From: Eretmocerus hayati | Lineage: Eukaryota > Arthropoda > Insecta > Hymenoptera > Aphelinidae | Direction: 5' to 3' | Length of the DNA: 64,000 nucleotides | Assembly (NCBI GenBank): GCA_029851415.1 | Contig: CM056743.1 | Span: 94,896,501-94,960,500, forward strand | Shown here: positions 21,830 to 33,960 of the stretch, piece after piece | Layout of the letters: each line of letters starts with the position of its first letter | How positions within the stretch are numbered: position 1 is the stretch's first letter | Translations under genes and position numbers: made by a program | The notes under the pieces: model-generated | What the model saw: the letters and a program-made list of their open reading frames with translations, nothing else | Databases searched by the model: none | Told to the model about the DNA's origin: nothing

Positions 21830-23090
21830 TCCAATTAAAATATACTCGAATGCAGTTTGTGTGAAGGATACATATTGCATCTCTGTCATTATGTAAGAAT
21901 ATTGTAACAACAAGTAGTGTCTCCATTTTATGTTCAACAGTTGATGTGAAAAACGTTCTTGTAATGCTCATTATGAATGAATCTGAGAATCAGGAATCAG
22001 TATATTGACCAAATTTATCAGTGTCTAAATTCAATTAGAAATTTAACAAACTTTGACACAATACTGTCAATTAAATTTGTTTGTACTCTCATTCTTATGC
22101 TAAAGAGAGTGAATGGACTCAGGGGGAAGGCCGGGGTGACTGCCCCAACCGGAATAATTTTTATTCCTTCCCATAATATTCATCCATTCTTACAATGTTT
22201 TCTGATGAAATCGTATAAATAATTGATCAAAATATGAATTACAGACTACATATATGAATATATGAATAGATATAAAGATTGATGAATATATATCAATCTG
22301 AACTTATCATATTCCATTTAGAGGAACTTAGAAAGTCTAGATAGTTATGCTGATGGAAGGATATCTCTTTTTTTTATCTCGAAAATTCTTATTCTCGGAA
22401 TTCCCAATTCATACAGATAATTTTTCTATTATATTACTATCATTTCTTCTAAACTTAATAGTTTGTCAGACGTCTTATATCAATTTTCGTATTTTGAGAC
22501 CATTCGAGAACACTTTATGAGTTTTTCTTTCAATTGACAGTGAAACGTTTGAAAAATTTTACGATCAAAGCGCGTTATTATATGATCTCAATGAATATTT
22601 GCAAAACTAATTTGAAAATTCCAAGACATTTTGAGAATTCTCATTCTTCTATATTGATTGAAAGTACTCAAAATTCAATTGATGATTCTTCCAGAGAAAC
22701 GTAGTTGGCACTTCCTTGTACCCTTCCCAATGAAGATCGCTGTTGAAGGAAATCCTTTCGGGATCCGGTTTCATTTCCCGCTCATAGAGATATATACGTA
22801 TTCCAATACCTATATTTGAATCATAAAAAAATCAAATTGAAATTTGTTATTAATTTTGAGTGTATTATAGATGAATTTATATTTCATATCACGAATCAAT
22901 TAAAAGGATACTTACGTTTCAATTCTTGTAACATCAGTTGACTTCATTGGGATTGTTGATGTTCACCTTCTCATGCGCTCCTCATCATTGTCTGCTTGAC
23001 TTTCCTCGTTAGAGTTATGTTGCATGGCGATGATCCTCCAAGTTTGAAGTGAACTACGCTTTGGTCCACCTCTTGCCCAAGACTGGCCGT
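21830..23090. other. Intergenic; no gene supported
   Basis: AT-rich non-coding-looking sequence. Inverted repeats include GGAATAA/TTATTCC around 22153-22170, next to CCGG/CCGG and GGGG/CCCC pieces, and GATTGAT/ATCAATC near 22278-22300. Nothing else is identifiable. Confidence 0.4.
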
Positions 23091-23108
23091 GGCAGCTCTT
23101 CGCGGCTC

Positions 23109-23150
23109 TTTATATACCCTTGAATAGCGCTCTCCCCCCACTCTTCAGTT
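23109..23150 (+). promoter_or_regulatory. Candidate RNA polymerase II core promoter (TATA + Inr)
   Basis: TTTATATA at 23109-23116 is followed by the arthropod-type initiator TCAGTT at 23145-23150. The predicted +1 is A23147, with the TATA about 34-36 bp upstream, a little longer than the usual spacing. The upstream 80 bp is relatively GC-rich compared with the surrounding AT-rich DNA. No downstream coding exon was identified, so the transcript, if any, is unknown. Confidence 0.35.
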
Positions 23151-23204
23151 TCTTCTAGCTACAGAATTTTAAGTGTGCTTGGCGTGAGCGGCACGGCCAT
23201 GTCA

Positions 23205-23520
23205 ATGTGTGTATGGGCTATAACGAGGAATTGAGGAAACAGCAAGATTACCCCCACTCTCCCTCTCTCTCATCTCGTACTTGAGAGAGAGTGGAAAGAA
23301 TGTGGAGAGTGCTGGCCGGTAGGTGAAAGGGGGTAGATGTGTGTGCATGCGTGTGTGTGTGTGTGCGTGCGTGTGAGCTTGAACGCAAAGATATGTGTGT
23401 ATGTGTAAATGGGTGTGTATGGGTTGTAACGAGCGGTACGAAGAGCAGCAAGATTCCTCCACTTTAATCTCGCGCCTAACACTTCAACAGTGCGGAGCGG
23501 ACGGAATGTGGAGGGGCGCG
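23205..23520 (+). repeat. Two diverged 100-bp copies about 200 bp apart, with GT/CT microsatellites
   Basis: GTGTATGGG.T.TAACGAG at about 23211 recurs at about 23411, each followed by CAGCAAGATT and later by GGAATGTGGAG-like sequence. Between them are (CT)n/(GA)n and (GT)n tracts (about 23255-23295 and 23340-23405). ORFs through the microsatellite are His/Thr repeats and are not genes. Confidence 0.65.
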
Positions 23521-25095
23521 GTTGGTAAGTGGCGAACGTGTATGTGAGAGTGTATGCACGCGTATGTTTCGTGCGTGTTTGAGCCCACGTGTATGTACGT
23601 TTGTGGTCTCCTCAGTTAGCATTCTACTCAGAAGCAAAATTCAATTTCATTCGTCCTGAAGTACTTGTATACTAAAATACAAGACATACGAGAATGTAAC
23701 CGAAGTTGGTGATAATTTAGTTCAAGTGAATATCGACTGTTTTTGTATTCTATTAAAGATCTCGCAGAAAATTCAAAATCAATTGGGATATATGGAAAAT
23801 ATTGAAGTAGACCAGGCTTATTGAAAAAATGGATAAGAAAAACACGATGAATATACCTTTCGCAAAGTCGCAAAACATTTCAGCTTTGAATGGCACTGGA
23901 CGTCGATTCAAGAATGAACATTCAAGATGTTCTAGAACTTATGTAGAATATCATTAGTTTACAATATTTCAATATTTTATTGAGTTACAAACACTCTTTT
24001 GGGTCCCATAACTTATCGGGACCATTCACAAGTCGAACGAGCGGTAGCGAGAGAGGCAATTACCGCTGGTTCTTTATGAAAAGCAAACCTCCGCATGTCA
24101 CTACTCTGAGGGTGCTAAGGTTGCGGCAAACAACAATCGAACCAAATTTAACAGGACGACTATTGAGAGGTGTAGATAATGAGTTAGATTATTTATTAGA
24201 TTACTTTTCAGTTTCGGTAACAGCAAGTCGCGGAAACATCTTTCAACAGGATACAATTTTGTACCAATCACCCACGGTGAGTGCTTATGAACGACCCTTC
24301 TGAATGAACTTCCTGTCAAAACTCGTTTGATTGTTGAGGCGATGCAGTCACCGTGCGACGCGACGCAACCTTGGTACTTGGGAATACTAACATCTTCCAA
24401 AACATCCTGATGATTTGAAGTGTGAGACGAGTTGTCGAATCCCGGTTATCATCTCGCCGATTTTCGCTATATTCGATCCCCCTCTTCGCAGGGTTCAGTT
24501 CAAACGGAGCCAATCGAGCTAAAACTGCTCAACATCAATTGAAGGAGAGAAAACGACATAATAAGACGATGGATCTGTCGTCCTTGGTAAGGGAATTTAG
24601 CTCAAATCTCATAAGAAAGGTTTTGAACTGTACTCTGAAATCATACTCTGGTGATGGTCTGAGGAAAAAAAGGTTCGGACTGAGTCTGCCAAACAGGGCA
24701 TTGTCTATTTTTGATATCCTTGAGTATGCTAGTGGGAGGAGAATTCCAAATTTCCGTTGAGTATTCATGCGGAATGCATTGCCACGTGGTGGTGCGTATA
24801 ATCGTGAATCTGCAATAGTCAACCTCGATGACGATGCAAGGTGAGGCACACATTGGGGGGCCCACCGGGAGAGAGGGGATGACGTGGTCTATCTTGATAG
24901 TTTTGGCGATCTTCAGCCACCACGTGACTTGATGCTATATCTCAATGTCGATCAGATGAAGTATAACACGGAGAGATTTCAAAAACTTTGGGTCTTACAA
25001 CTGTGGTCATTTATGTCTTAAGTTCTTATGCACTGAACTCTAGGTATATGTGAGAGTAGCATATTCCTTGACGTCTCGTTCTGCTATATACTGTC
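23521..25095. other. Intergenic or decayed TE sequence; no gene firmly supported
   Basis: Mostly AT-rich. At 24040-24067 there is a perfect 7-bp inverted repeat (AGCGGTA / TACCGCT). A minus-strand frame around 24535-24849 reads faintly like the C-terminal end of a non-LTR reverse transcriptase, but too weakly to annotate. Upstream Polinton genes (polymerase, integrase, ATPase, protease) were looked for here and not recognised. Confidence 0.4.
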
Positions 25096-25926
25096 ATGGA
25101 GTATGTTACTGTCACTTCAACTGGAACGTCCTCTGTATTTGAAGCCAACTTCCACCCATCAATTAAATTGGTGCCGGACGAAACGTATGTTCTGGGTTTG
25201 ATTGAATTTCTATTCTTCTACTCATTCCCCAATGTTGACGTGACTAATATTAAATTGATTATTGGAAAGAAGAGAATTGTTTTACCAACGGGCAGCTATG
25301 AAATAGAAGACATTGGGAGATATATTCGACATAAACTCTCTCATACTGATATTCCATTCAGCTTGAAGCCGAACAATGATACCTTCAGCAGCATGATTGA
25401 GTGCAATAAGCAAGTGGGTTCCAGCTTCGTTGATTCAATTGGCCCATTACTCGGCTTTGCTCCGATCAATCTTGAGTCAGATATCAAATACATATCTGAC
25501 TTGCCAGTCGAAATCCTCAAAATTAATTCACTGAGAGTCGAGTGCAACGTCGTCACTGGTGCTTTCGTGAACAATCGAAGAGTTCACACTATACATCAGT
25601 TCTTCCTTGCTGTAACTCCAGGCTATGAAATTATTGAGGTTCCATCCCAAAAATTTACCTCCCAATCACAGCTAGAGGTGAGATCACTCATATTCAGCTG
25701 CGAGTCGTTGACCAAGACGGTGATTTGGTCGACTTCCGAGGAGAAGTTATCACAATCAGAATTCATATTAAGAGTGATGGGTATCGTATACCACGGTCTA
25801 GGCTATAAAAGTAGCACTCCATGTCACTCCACCATCAGTCATCCACAAGCTGTCAAAGCGCTAACATGGCAAAACGTCCGATTCCTCCGAATTCTCAGTT
25901 TCCGCATGAGAAGTGGTGGGGAATAA
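25096..25926 (+). pseudogene. Polinton/Maverick (adintovirus-like) penton-type minor capsid gene, C-terminus frameshifted
   Basis: Open frame of 276 codons. The first about 195 residues resemble the single-jelly-roll penton (minor capsid) protein of arthropod Polintons: an N-terminal SSV..E..F strand, LGL near residue 33, PNV near 45, GSYEIEDI at 66-73 and a later LGF motif. In virus-like Polintons this protein would form capsid vertices. The family's C-terminal signature is not in the open frame. It continues in a different frame from about 25680 onward, so an indel has shifted the last 75 codons. The ATG at 25096 is well placed, and a TATATA lies only a few bases upstream (25085). Immediately downstream is the major-capsid-like relic, the usual neighbour. 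Family assignment is from recognition of the pattern, not a search. Confidence 0.7.
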
Positions 25927-25956
25927 CCTGTTTTATTGCTTGTTGTTTCCAGAAGA

Positions 25957-26660
25957 ATGGAAGACATCCTAAGTATTCAGACACCCGTCGTTTCCGACGA
26001 TGACATCTCACATTGTGAGGTGCCCACACATCAGCCTCATACTGGTGCAAATTTCAATAACAATGATGAGATTTGCAGATCGATTCAGCATCAAGATCTC
26101 TACGTATTGCCATCGAAGAGATCTTACCGCATCTCTGGACGCTTGGTTGAAACAATACGCCGGCGCAACATACGAAATTTGTCAATAACGGGCCTACGCA
26201 TCTTTTCGATGAAGTAAGATATGATATCAATGCTATTGAGATAGATTGTTGTAAGAACGTTGGTATCACTAGCTTCATGGAGGGATAAATATCTTCCAGT
26301 CCTCGACAAAATATGATAAATGCTGGATGGTTGGATGTGGGGAAACTACGAGCCTCGTTGATGATAATGGCTGTCTTGACGTCGGCATCCCTTTAGATGT
26401 GATTTTCCGATACGCTGAAGATTATCGAAAAGTGGTGGTCAATAGCAAACATGAATTGATACTTCGGGGGTCGAATACAGACGTCAATGCAGTCGTATCA
26501 CAATCATATAGAGCAGGCAGGGGATGTACCTACGTGGGAGACCCAAAAAATCGAGTTGACTCGAATTGAATGGCAAATGCCTTGCGTCACGCCCTCTAAC
26601 GAACTGAGAATTTGTGACGAGGTCGCCACACGCAAATCGAAGTACAATAGTCGAATATTA
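25957..26660 (+). pseudogene. Polinton/Maverick major capsid protein-like remnant, multiply frameshifted
   Basis: Similarity to the double-jelly-roll major capsid protein of insect Polintons continues through three frame changes. The first piece starts at ATG 25957 and runs to about 26160. The second is in another frame from about 26160 to a stop at 26285-26287. The third spans about 26327-26490, and the fourth about 26490-26650. Pieces keep the family order, including the HQP and FNNNDEI segments early and a HELIL segment later. With three frame shifts and a stop it cannot make the full protein. The 3' part of the gene is missing, where a GC-rich segment begins at about 26700. No polymerase, integrase or ATPase gene accompanies the pair, so this is a fragment of an old insertion. 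Confidence 0.7.
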
Positions 26661-26715
26661 GAACATATGATTTGTAGCAAGAGAGAGGGGAAAGAGAGAA
26701 AAGAGATCAAAGGGA

Positions 26716-27075
26716 TAGTTGTCGTCGTCATCGTCATCAGCGATGGACAACTTGGCGCGAGCCATCAAGGTGTGCGGTCGCGATGCGCTGACGGATCGAG
26801 AACCGGCCTTGACACGCGCGTGGGGTGGGGGTGTGTGTGACCCGATCCCGGTCCCAGCCGATCGGCCGACGCGTGTGAGCAGGATGGTGTGTGAATCCCG
26901 AGATCGTCGCCAAGAAGCCGCCCAGACCGAGCCCAGGAATCGGATATGTGAGTTGCCCGTCCTCGGGATATGTCGGCCCGGCGTCGAGGCTCCGGCCCGC
27001 GTGGAATGCAGAGTGTGTGCCGAACGGTGAGTCTCTCTCACGCGCGATCTCTCTCTCTCTCACGCGTTATAGTTA
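26716..27075 (+). other. GC- and CpG-rich island with candidate splice donors
   Basis: Strongly GC/CpG-rich in an AT-rich setting. Starts with a (GTC)n-like stretch, then ATG GAC AAC TTG at 26740. Open frames exist on both strands, as expected from low stop density. Plus-strand 5' splice-site matches occur at ATCAAG|GTGTGC (about 26767), GATAT|GTGAGT (about 26947) and GAACG|GTGAGT (about 27025), followed by a (CT)n/CACGCG stretch. This could be the 5' exon of a host gene whose remaining exons lie elsewhere, or a GC-rich repeat. No protein similarity is recognised. Confidence 0.35.
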
Positions 27076-28404
27076 GGTTTAGTCGTCGCGTAGGATCGCG
27101 TGATATTGTACATCTCATGTACCTGAAGATATATATATATTATCTGATAGTAATAAACTCTCGAGATTCACACAAAGAGGACCACAGTCAACATTGGATA
27201 TTGAGTTCGAGTCCAATTCGTTCATTCGATTTGAATCTATATTGATATACATACTTATCCCAATACGAATATGAATATGAACATATTTCATAAGATTCTC
27301 CATCCCTTCAGGATGAGATGCAAGAGATAGTGGTTATTAATATTAGGTTCATTACCTCATCGCATTGGCGTCCAATGTTGAATTAATTATTTAGCTTTAA
27401 AATTTAATGTAAAGTGTTTCGCGCGTAAATTTTGGAGCAGAGAAGCTCAATTTCATTGTAAAAAGTCGTTATGCTAAATGAAAAAGAGCACAGTAGTTAT
27501 AACCTACTCCTTTAGAGCCTATAAACATTATTGAAGAGTAAGATTTGAATTTTGAGTGAAAATTATTGAAATCTTCGAATGGATTGAGTAATTTTGAAGA
27601 CACTGTTTGGGTGAAGCCCAGGATATAAGTTATAAGATTGCGATGGGGCGCTCGAGGCCAGAGCAGTGGAAGCGTGAAATTTATAACTCTCGATTTCTGT
27701 GATGATGAAACGAATGCGTTCATTCACTTTTCGTTTCACTACATTTGGTTATATAGAAAGAGGCGTGAGAGGATTGAGGGGTGAAATCGCGACGCGGAGA
27801 GATTAATTTCGCGAAGGAAATGCAATGGAGCTCGCGGTCAACTGCCGGTTCGCCGAAGCGAGATCGCGGAGACCGAGAGGGACTGAGGAAGAGCTATGTT
27901 GCCAAATTTCTATGAATTTTGAACGTGCCAATCAGCGTGCAATAGGAACATACGATTTCAAGGGGACGTAAAGTTCATTGCTCTAACTTGGCTCTCTCGT
28001 TCTCGGAAGCTCTGAGAATTATCCCTGAATTCGACTGACTCTTCCAAACAGACATGCAATTGACAGAAGCGCGCCTAGGCCAAATTGTACCGACGAGCGA
28101 CAGAGTCAAGTACTTCACTCGTAAATATAAGACCGGATAATGTGTGTATGGCCGAGTTCCATAAGTGTCAACACAAGTCGACGACAGTTTTTTCCCCTTT
28201 AGACCAGTGAGATATGAATTTGAATTATAACAGCCAGTTGTCAGCATGGAACATAGAGGCTTATATATACATATATACCGACTTCTGACGACACTCGAGG
28301 AACCAGGTGATTGATGTATATGTAGGATCGTTTCGCATGTTAGATACCTTATATGAAAGGAATTTCTAAAATGTCACCATCACGATGAATATTCGTTTCA
28401 ATTA
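27076..28404. other. AT-rich intergenic up to the satellite B edge; no gene supported
   Basis: Includes ATATATAT tracts near 27130 and 28262, a GAATATGAATATGAA-like microsatellite near 27268, and a short GC-rich patch around 27780-27890. Minus-strand ORFs at 27469-27723 and 27975-28247 have no recognisable motif. Confidence 0.4.
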
Positions 28405-29886
28405 GTCATGCGGACGAACACACTTATGATGACGATGTCATCACAAAGATGATAGGAATTATGATGACATTTCTTTACGTAGGAACCGATTTATGATGCC
28501 ACAGACGTTTAGAATTATGACGACTCCTCTTACAGAGAAGAAGATTTATGACAACACAAGGTGAATTGACAGAATAATAATGACGCGTTTGGAATTATGA
28601 CGACACTCCTCACGTGGAAGGCGACTTAAGATGACACAAGCGGGTATATACGGGATAATGATGATGCTTGGGATTTGACTTTCATCCTCTGCCAGAACTT
28701 CGACCTAATCAATCCATATTCGTTGAAATACGGTTTCCTGTACCATATATATGAGATGTGTGCACTTCGTGCATGAGTACAGAGAAGCACACTTAGAATG
28801 ACTGAGCTGTCACAGATACGACATTCACAAAGATGTTGGGAATTATGATGACACTTCTTTACGTAGAAACCGATTTATGATGCCACAAACGTTTAGAATT
28901 ATGACGACTCCTCTTACGTAGAAGACGATTCATGACGCCACAAATAGAATCGACGGAATGACGATGACGCGTTTGGAATTATGACGACACTTTTCACATG
29001 GAAGATGACTTAAGACGACACAAGCGGGGATATACGGGATAATGATGATGCTTGGGGTTTGACTTTCATCCCCTGCCAGAACTTCGACCTAATCAATCCG
29101 TATTCGTTAAAATACGGCTTCCTGTACCATTCATATGAGATGGGCGCACTTCGTGCATGAGTACACCGAAGCACACTTAGGATGACTGAGCTGTCACAGA
29201 TACGACATTCCCAAGGATGTTGGGGATTATGATAACACTTCTTTACGTAGGAACCGATTTATGATGCCACAAACGTTGAGAATTAAGACGACTCCTCCTA
29301 CGTAGAAGACGATTCATGACGCCACAAGGAGAATCGACAGGATGATGATGACGCGTTTGGAATTATGACGACACTCCTCACGTGGCAGATGACTTAAGAC
29401 GACTCAAGGGCGGATATACGGAAAAATGATGATGCTTGGGATTGTCTTTCATCCTCTGCCAGAACTTCAACCTAATCAATCCATATCCGTTGGAATACGG
29501 TTTCCTGTAACATTTATATGAGATGTGTGCACTTCGTGCATGAGTTCACCGAAGCACACTTAGGATGAAAAAGCTGTCACAAATACGACATTCACAAAGA
29601 TGTTGGGGATTATGATGACACCCCTTCCATAGGAACCAATTTATGATGCCACAAACGTTTAGAATTATGACGACTCCTCTCACGTAGAAGGCGATTCATG
29701 ACGCCACAAAGAGAATCGACGGAACGACGATGACGCGTTTGGAATGATGACGACAATTCTCACGTGGAAGACGACTTAAGATGACACAAGAGCGGATATA
29801 CGGGGAAATGATGATGCTTGAGATTTGACTTTCTTCCTCTGCCAGAACTTCAACCTGATCAATCCATAGACGTTGAAATACGGTTT

Positions 29887-32800
29887 CCTCTACCATTTAT
29901 ATGAGATATGCGCACTTCATGCATGAGTCCCTCAGAGCTGATGACTCCTCCTACGTAGAAGACGATTTATGACGCCACAAGGAGAATCGACAGAATGATG
30001 TCGACGCGTTTGGAATCATGACGACACTTCTCACGTGGAAGACGACTTAAGACGACTCAAGGGCGGATATACGAAAAAATGATGATGCTTGGGATTTGAC
30101 TTTCATCCCCTGCCAGAACTTCAACCTAATCAATTCATATCCGTTGAAATACGGTTTCCTGTACCATTCATATGAGATGTGTGTACTTTGTGCATGAGTA
30201 CACCGAAGCCTATTTAGGATGACTGAGCTGTCACAGATACGACATTCACAAAGATGTTGGGAATAATGATGACACTTCTTCACGTGGAAACCGATTTATG
30301 ATGCCACAAACGTTTAGAATTATGACGATTCCTCTTACGTAGAAGACGATTCATGACGCCACAAGGAGAATTGAAAGAATGATGATGACGCGTTTGGAAT
30401 TATGACGACTATTCTCACGTGATAGACGACTTAAGACGACACAAGGGCGAATGTACGGGAAAATGATGATGCTTGGGATTTGACTTTCATTCCCTGCCAG
30501 AACTTCAACCTAATCAATCCATATCCGTTCAAATACGGTTTCCTGTATCATTTATATGAGATATCCGCACTTCGTGCACGAGTACACCGAAGCACACTTA
30601 GGATGACTCAGCTGTAACAGATACGACATTCACAAAGATGTTGGGATTTATGATGACACTTCTTTACGTAGGAACCGATTAATGATGCCACAAACGTTAA
30701 GAATTATGACGACTCCTCTTACGTAGAAGAAGATTTGAGACGCCAGAAGGAGAATCGACGGAATGACGATGACGCGTTTGGAATTAAGACGACACTCCCC
30801 ACGTGGAAGACGACTTAAGATGACACAAGAGCGGATATACGGGAAAATGATCATGCTTGAGATTTGACTTTCTTCCTCTGCCAGAACTTCAACCTGATCA
30901 ATCCATAGACGTTGAAATATGGTTTTCTCTACCATTTTTATGAGATATGCGCACTTCGTGCATGAGTACCTCGGAGCTGACGACTCCTCTTACGTAGAAG
31001 ACGATTTACGACGCCACAAGGAGAATCGACAGAATGATGTTGACGCGTTTGGAATCATGACGACACTTCTCACGTGGAAGACGATTTAAGACGACTCAAG
31101 GGCGGATATACGGAAAAATGATGATGCTTGGGATTGACTTCCATCCTCTGCCAGAACTTCAACCTAATCAATCCATATCCGTTGAAATACGGTTCCCTGT
31201 ACCATTCATATGAGATGTGTGCACTTTGTGCATGAGTACACCGAAGCACACTCAGGATGACTGAGCTGTCACAGATACGACATTCACAAAGATGTTGGGA
31301 ACTATGATGACACTTCTCCACGTGGAAACCGATTTATGATGCCACAAGGAGAATCGACAGAATGATGTTGACGCGTTTGGAATCATGACGACACTTCTCA
31401 CGTGGAAGACGACTTAAGACGACTCAAGGGCGGATATACGGAAAAATGATGATGCTTGGGATTGACTTTCATCCTCTGCCAGAACTTCAACCTCATCAAT
31501 CCATATCCGTTGAAATACGGTTTCCTGTACCATTTACATGAGATGTGTGCACTTCGTGCATGAGTACACCGAAGCACACTTAGGATGAATGAGCTGTAAC
31601 AGATACGACATTCACAAAGATGTTGAGAATTATGATGACACTTCTTTACGTAGGAACCGATTAATGATGCCACAAACGTTAAGAATTATGACGACTCCTC
31701 TTACGTAGAAGACGATTTAAGACGCCAAAAGGAGGATTGAAAGAATGATGATGACGCGAATGGAATAATGACTACTATTCTCACGTGGAAGACGGCTTAA
31801 GACGACTCAAGGGCGGATATACGGAAAAATGATGATGCTTGGGATTGACTTTCATCCTCTGCCAGAACTTCAACCTAATCAATCCATATCCGTTGGAATA
31901 CGGTTTCCTGTACCATTTATATGAGATGTGTGCACTTTGTGCATGAGTACACCCGAGCACACTTAGGATGACTGAGCTGTCACAAATACGACATCCACAA
32001 AGATGTTGGGGATTATGATGACACCCCTTTCATAGGAACCAATTTATGATGCCACAAACGTTTAGAATTATGACGACTCCTCTCACGTAGGAGACGATCC
32101 ATGACGCCACAAAGAGAATCGACGGAATGACGATGACGCGTTTGGAATTATGACGACACTCCCCACATGGAAGACGACTTAAGATGACACAAGAGCGGAT
32201 ATACGGGAAAATGATCATGCTTGAGATTTGACTTTCTTCCTCTGCCAGAACTTCAACCTGATCAATCCATAGACGTTGAAATACGGTTTTCTCTACCATT
32301 TTTATGAGATATGCGCACTTCGTGCATAAGTACCTCGGAGCTGACGACTCCTCTTACGTAGAAGACGATTTATGACGCCACAAGGAGAATCGACAGAATG
32401 ATGTTGACGCGTTTGGAATCATGACGACACTTCTCACGTGGAAGACGACTTAAGACGACTCAAGGGCGGATATACGGAAAAATGATGATGCTTGGGATTG
32501 ACTTTCATCCTCTGCCAGAACTTCAACCTAATCAATCCATATCCGTTGAAATACGGTTCCCTGTACCATTCATATGAGATGTGTGCACTTTGTGCATGAG
32601 TACACCGAAGCACTCTTAGGATGACTGAGCTGTCACAGATACGACATTCACAAAGATGTTGGGAATTATGATGACACTCCTCCACGTGGAAACCGATTTA
32701 TGATGCCACAAGGAGAATTGAAAGATTGATGATGACGCGTTTGGAATCATGACGACACTTCTCACGTGGAAGACGACTCAATACGACACAAGGGCGAATG

Positions 32801-33960
32801 AACGGGAAAATGATGATGATTGGGATTTGACTTTCATCCCCTGCCAGAACTCCAACCTGATGAATCCATAGACGTTGAAATACGGTTTTCTCTACCATTC
32901 ATATGAGATATGCGCATTTCGTGCATGAGTACCTCGGAGCTGACAACTCCTCTTACGTAGAAGACGATTTATCACGCCACGAGGAGAATCGACAGAATGA
33001 TGTTGACGCGTTTGGAATCATGACGACACTTCTCACGTGGAAGACGACTCAAGACGACTCAAGGGCGGATATACGGAGAAATGATGATGCTTGGGATTGA
33101 CTTTCATCCTCTGCCAGAACTTCAACCTAATCAATCCATTTCCTTTGAAATACGGTTTCCTGTACCATTAACATGAGATGTGTGCACTTCGTGCATGAGT
33201 ACACCGAAGCACACTTAGGATGAATGAGCTGTAACAGATACGACATTCACAAAGATGTTGGGAATTATGATGACACTTCTTCACGTAGGAACCGATTAAT
33301 GATGCCACAAACGTTAAGAATTATGACGACTCCTCTTACGTAGAAGACGATTTAAGACGCCAAAAGGAGGATTGAAAGAATGATGATGACGCGTATGGAA
33401 TTATGACGACTATTCTCACGTGGGAGACGACTTAAGACGACTCAAGGGCGGATATACGGAAAAATGATGATGCTTGGGATTGACTTTCATCCTCTGCCAG
33501 AACTTCAACCTAATCAATCCATATCCGTTGAGATACGGTTTCCTGTACCATTCATATGAGATGTGTGCACTTCGTGCATGAGTACACCGAAGCACACTTA
33601 GGATGACTGAGCTGTCACAGATACGAGTTTCACAAAGACATTGGGAATTATGATGACACTTCTCTACGTAGAAACCGATTCATGATGCCACAAACATTAA
33701 AGATCATGATGACTCCTCTCACGTAGCAGACGATTTATGACGCCACACGGAAAATTCGAAAGGATGATGATGACGCGTTTGGAATTATGACGACACTTCT
33801 CACGTGGAAGACGACTTAAGACGACACAAGGGCGAATGTACGGGAAAATGATGATGCTTGGGATTTGACTTTCATCCCCTGCCAGAACTTGAACCTAATC
33901 AATCCATATTCGTTCAAATACGGCTTCCTGTACCATTCATATGGGATGTGCGCACTTCGT
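29887..33960. repeat. Satellite B duplicated block P (source of copies at 43.2-46.7 kb and 49.8-55.3 kb)
   Basis: 29887-32400 matches 43210-45723 at an offset of 13323 bp. The match resumes at 33000-33960 with 45724-46670 at 12724 bp, so the second copy lacks 599 bp. Shared rare variants (TCCCTCAGAGCTGATGACTC; GCCTATTTAGGATG; CATTTCCTTTGAAAT) show true copy relationships rather than general monomer similarity. Confidence 0.85.

Noticed and set aside
23202..23482. His/Thr-rich ORFs on the minus strand
   Set aside because: Translation of GT/CT microsatellites in three overlapping frames.
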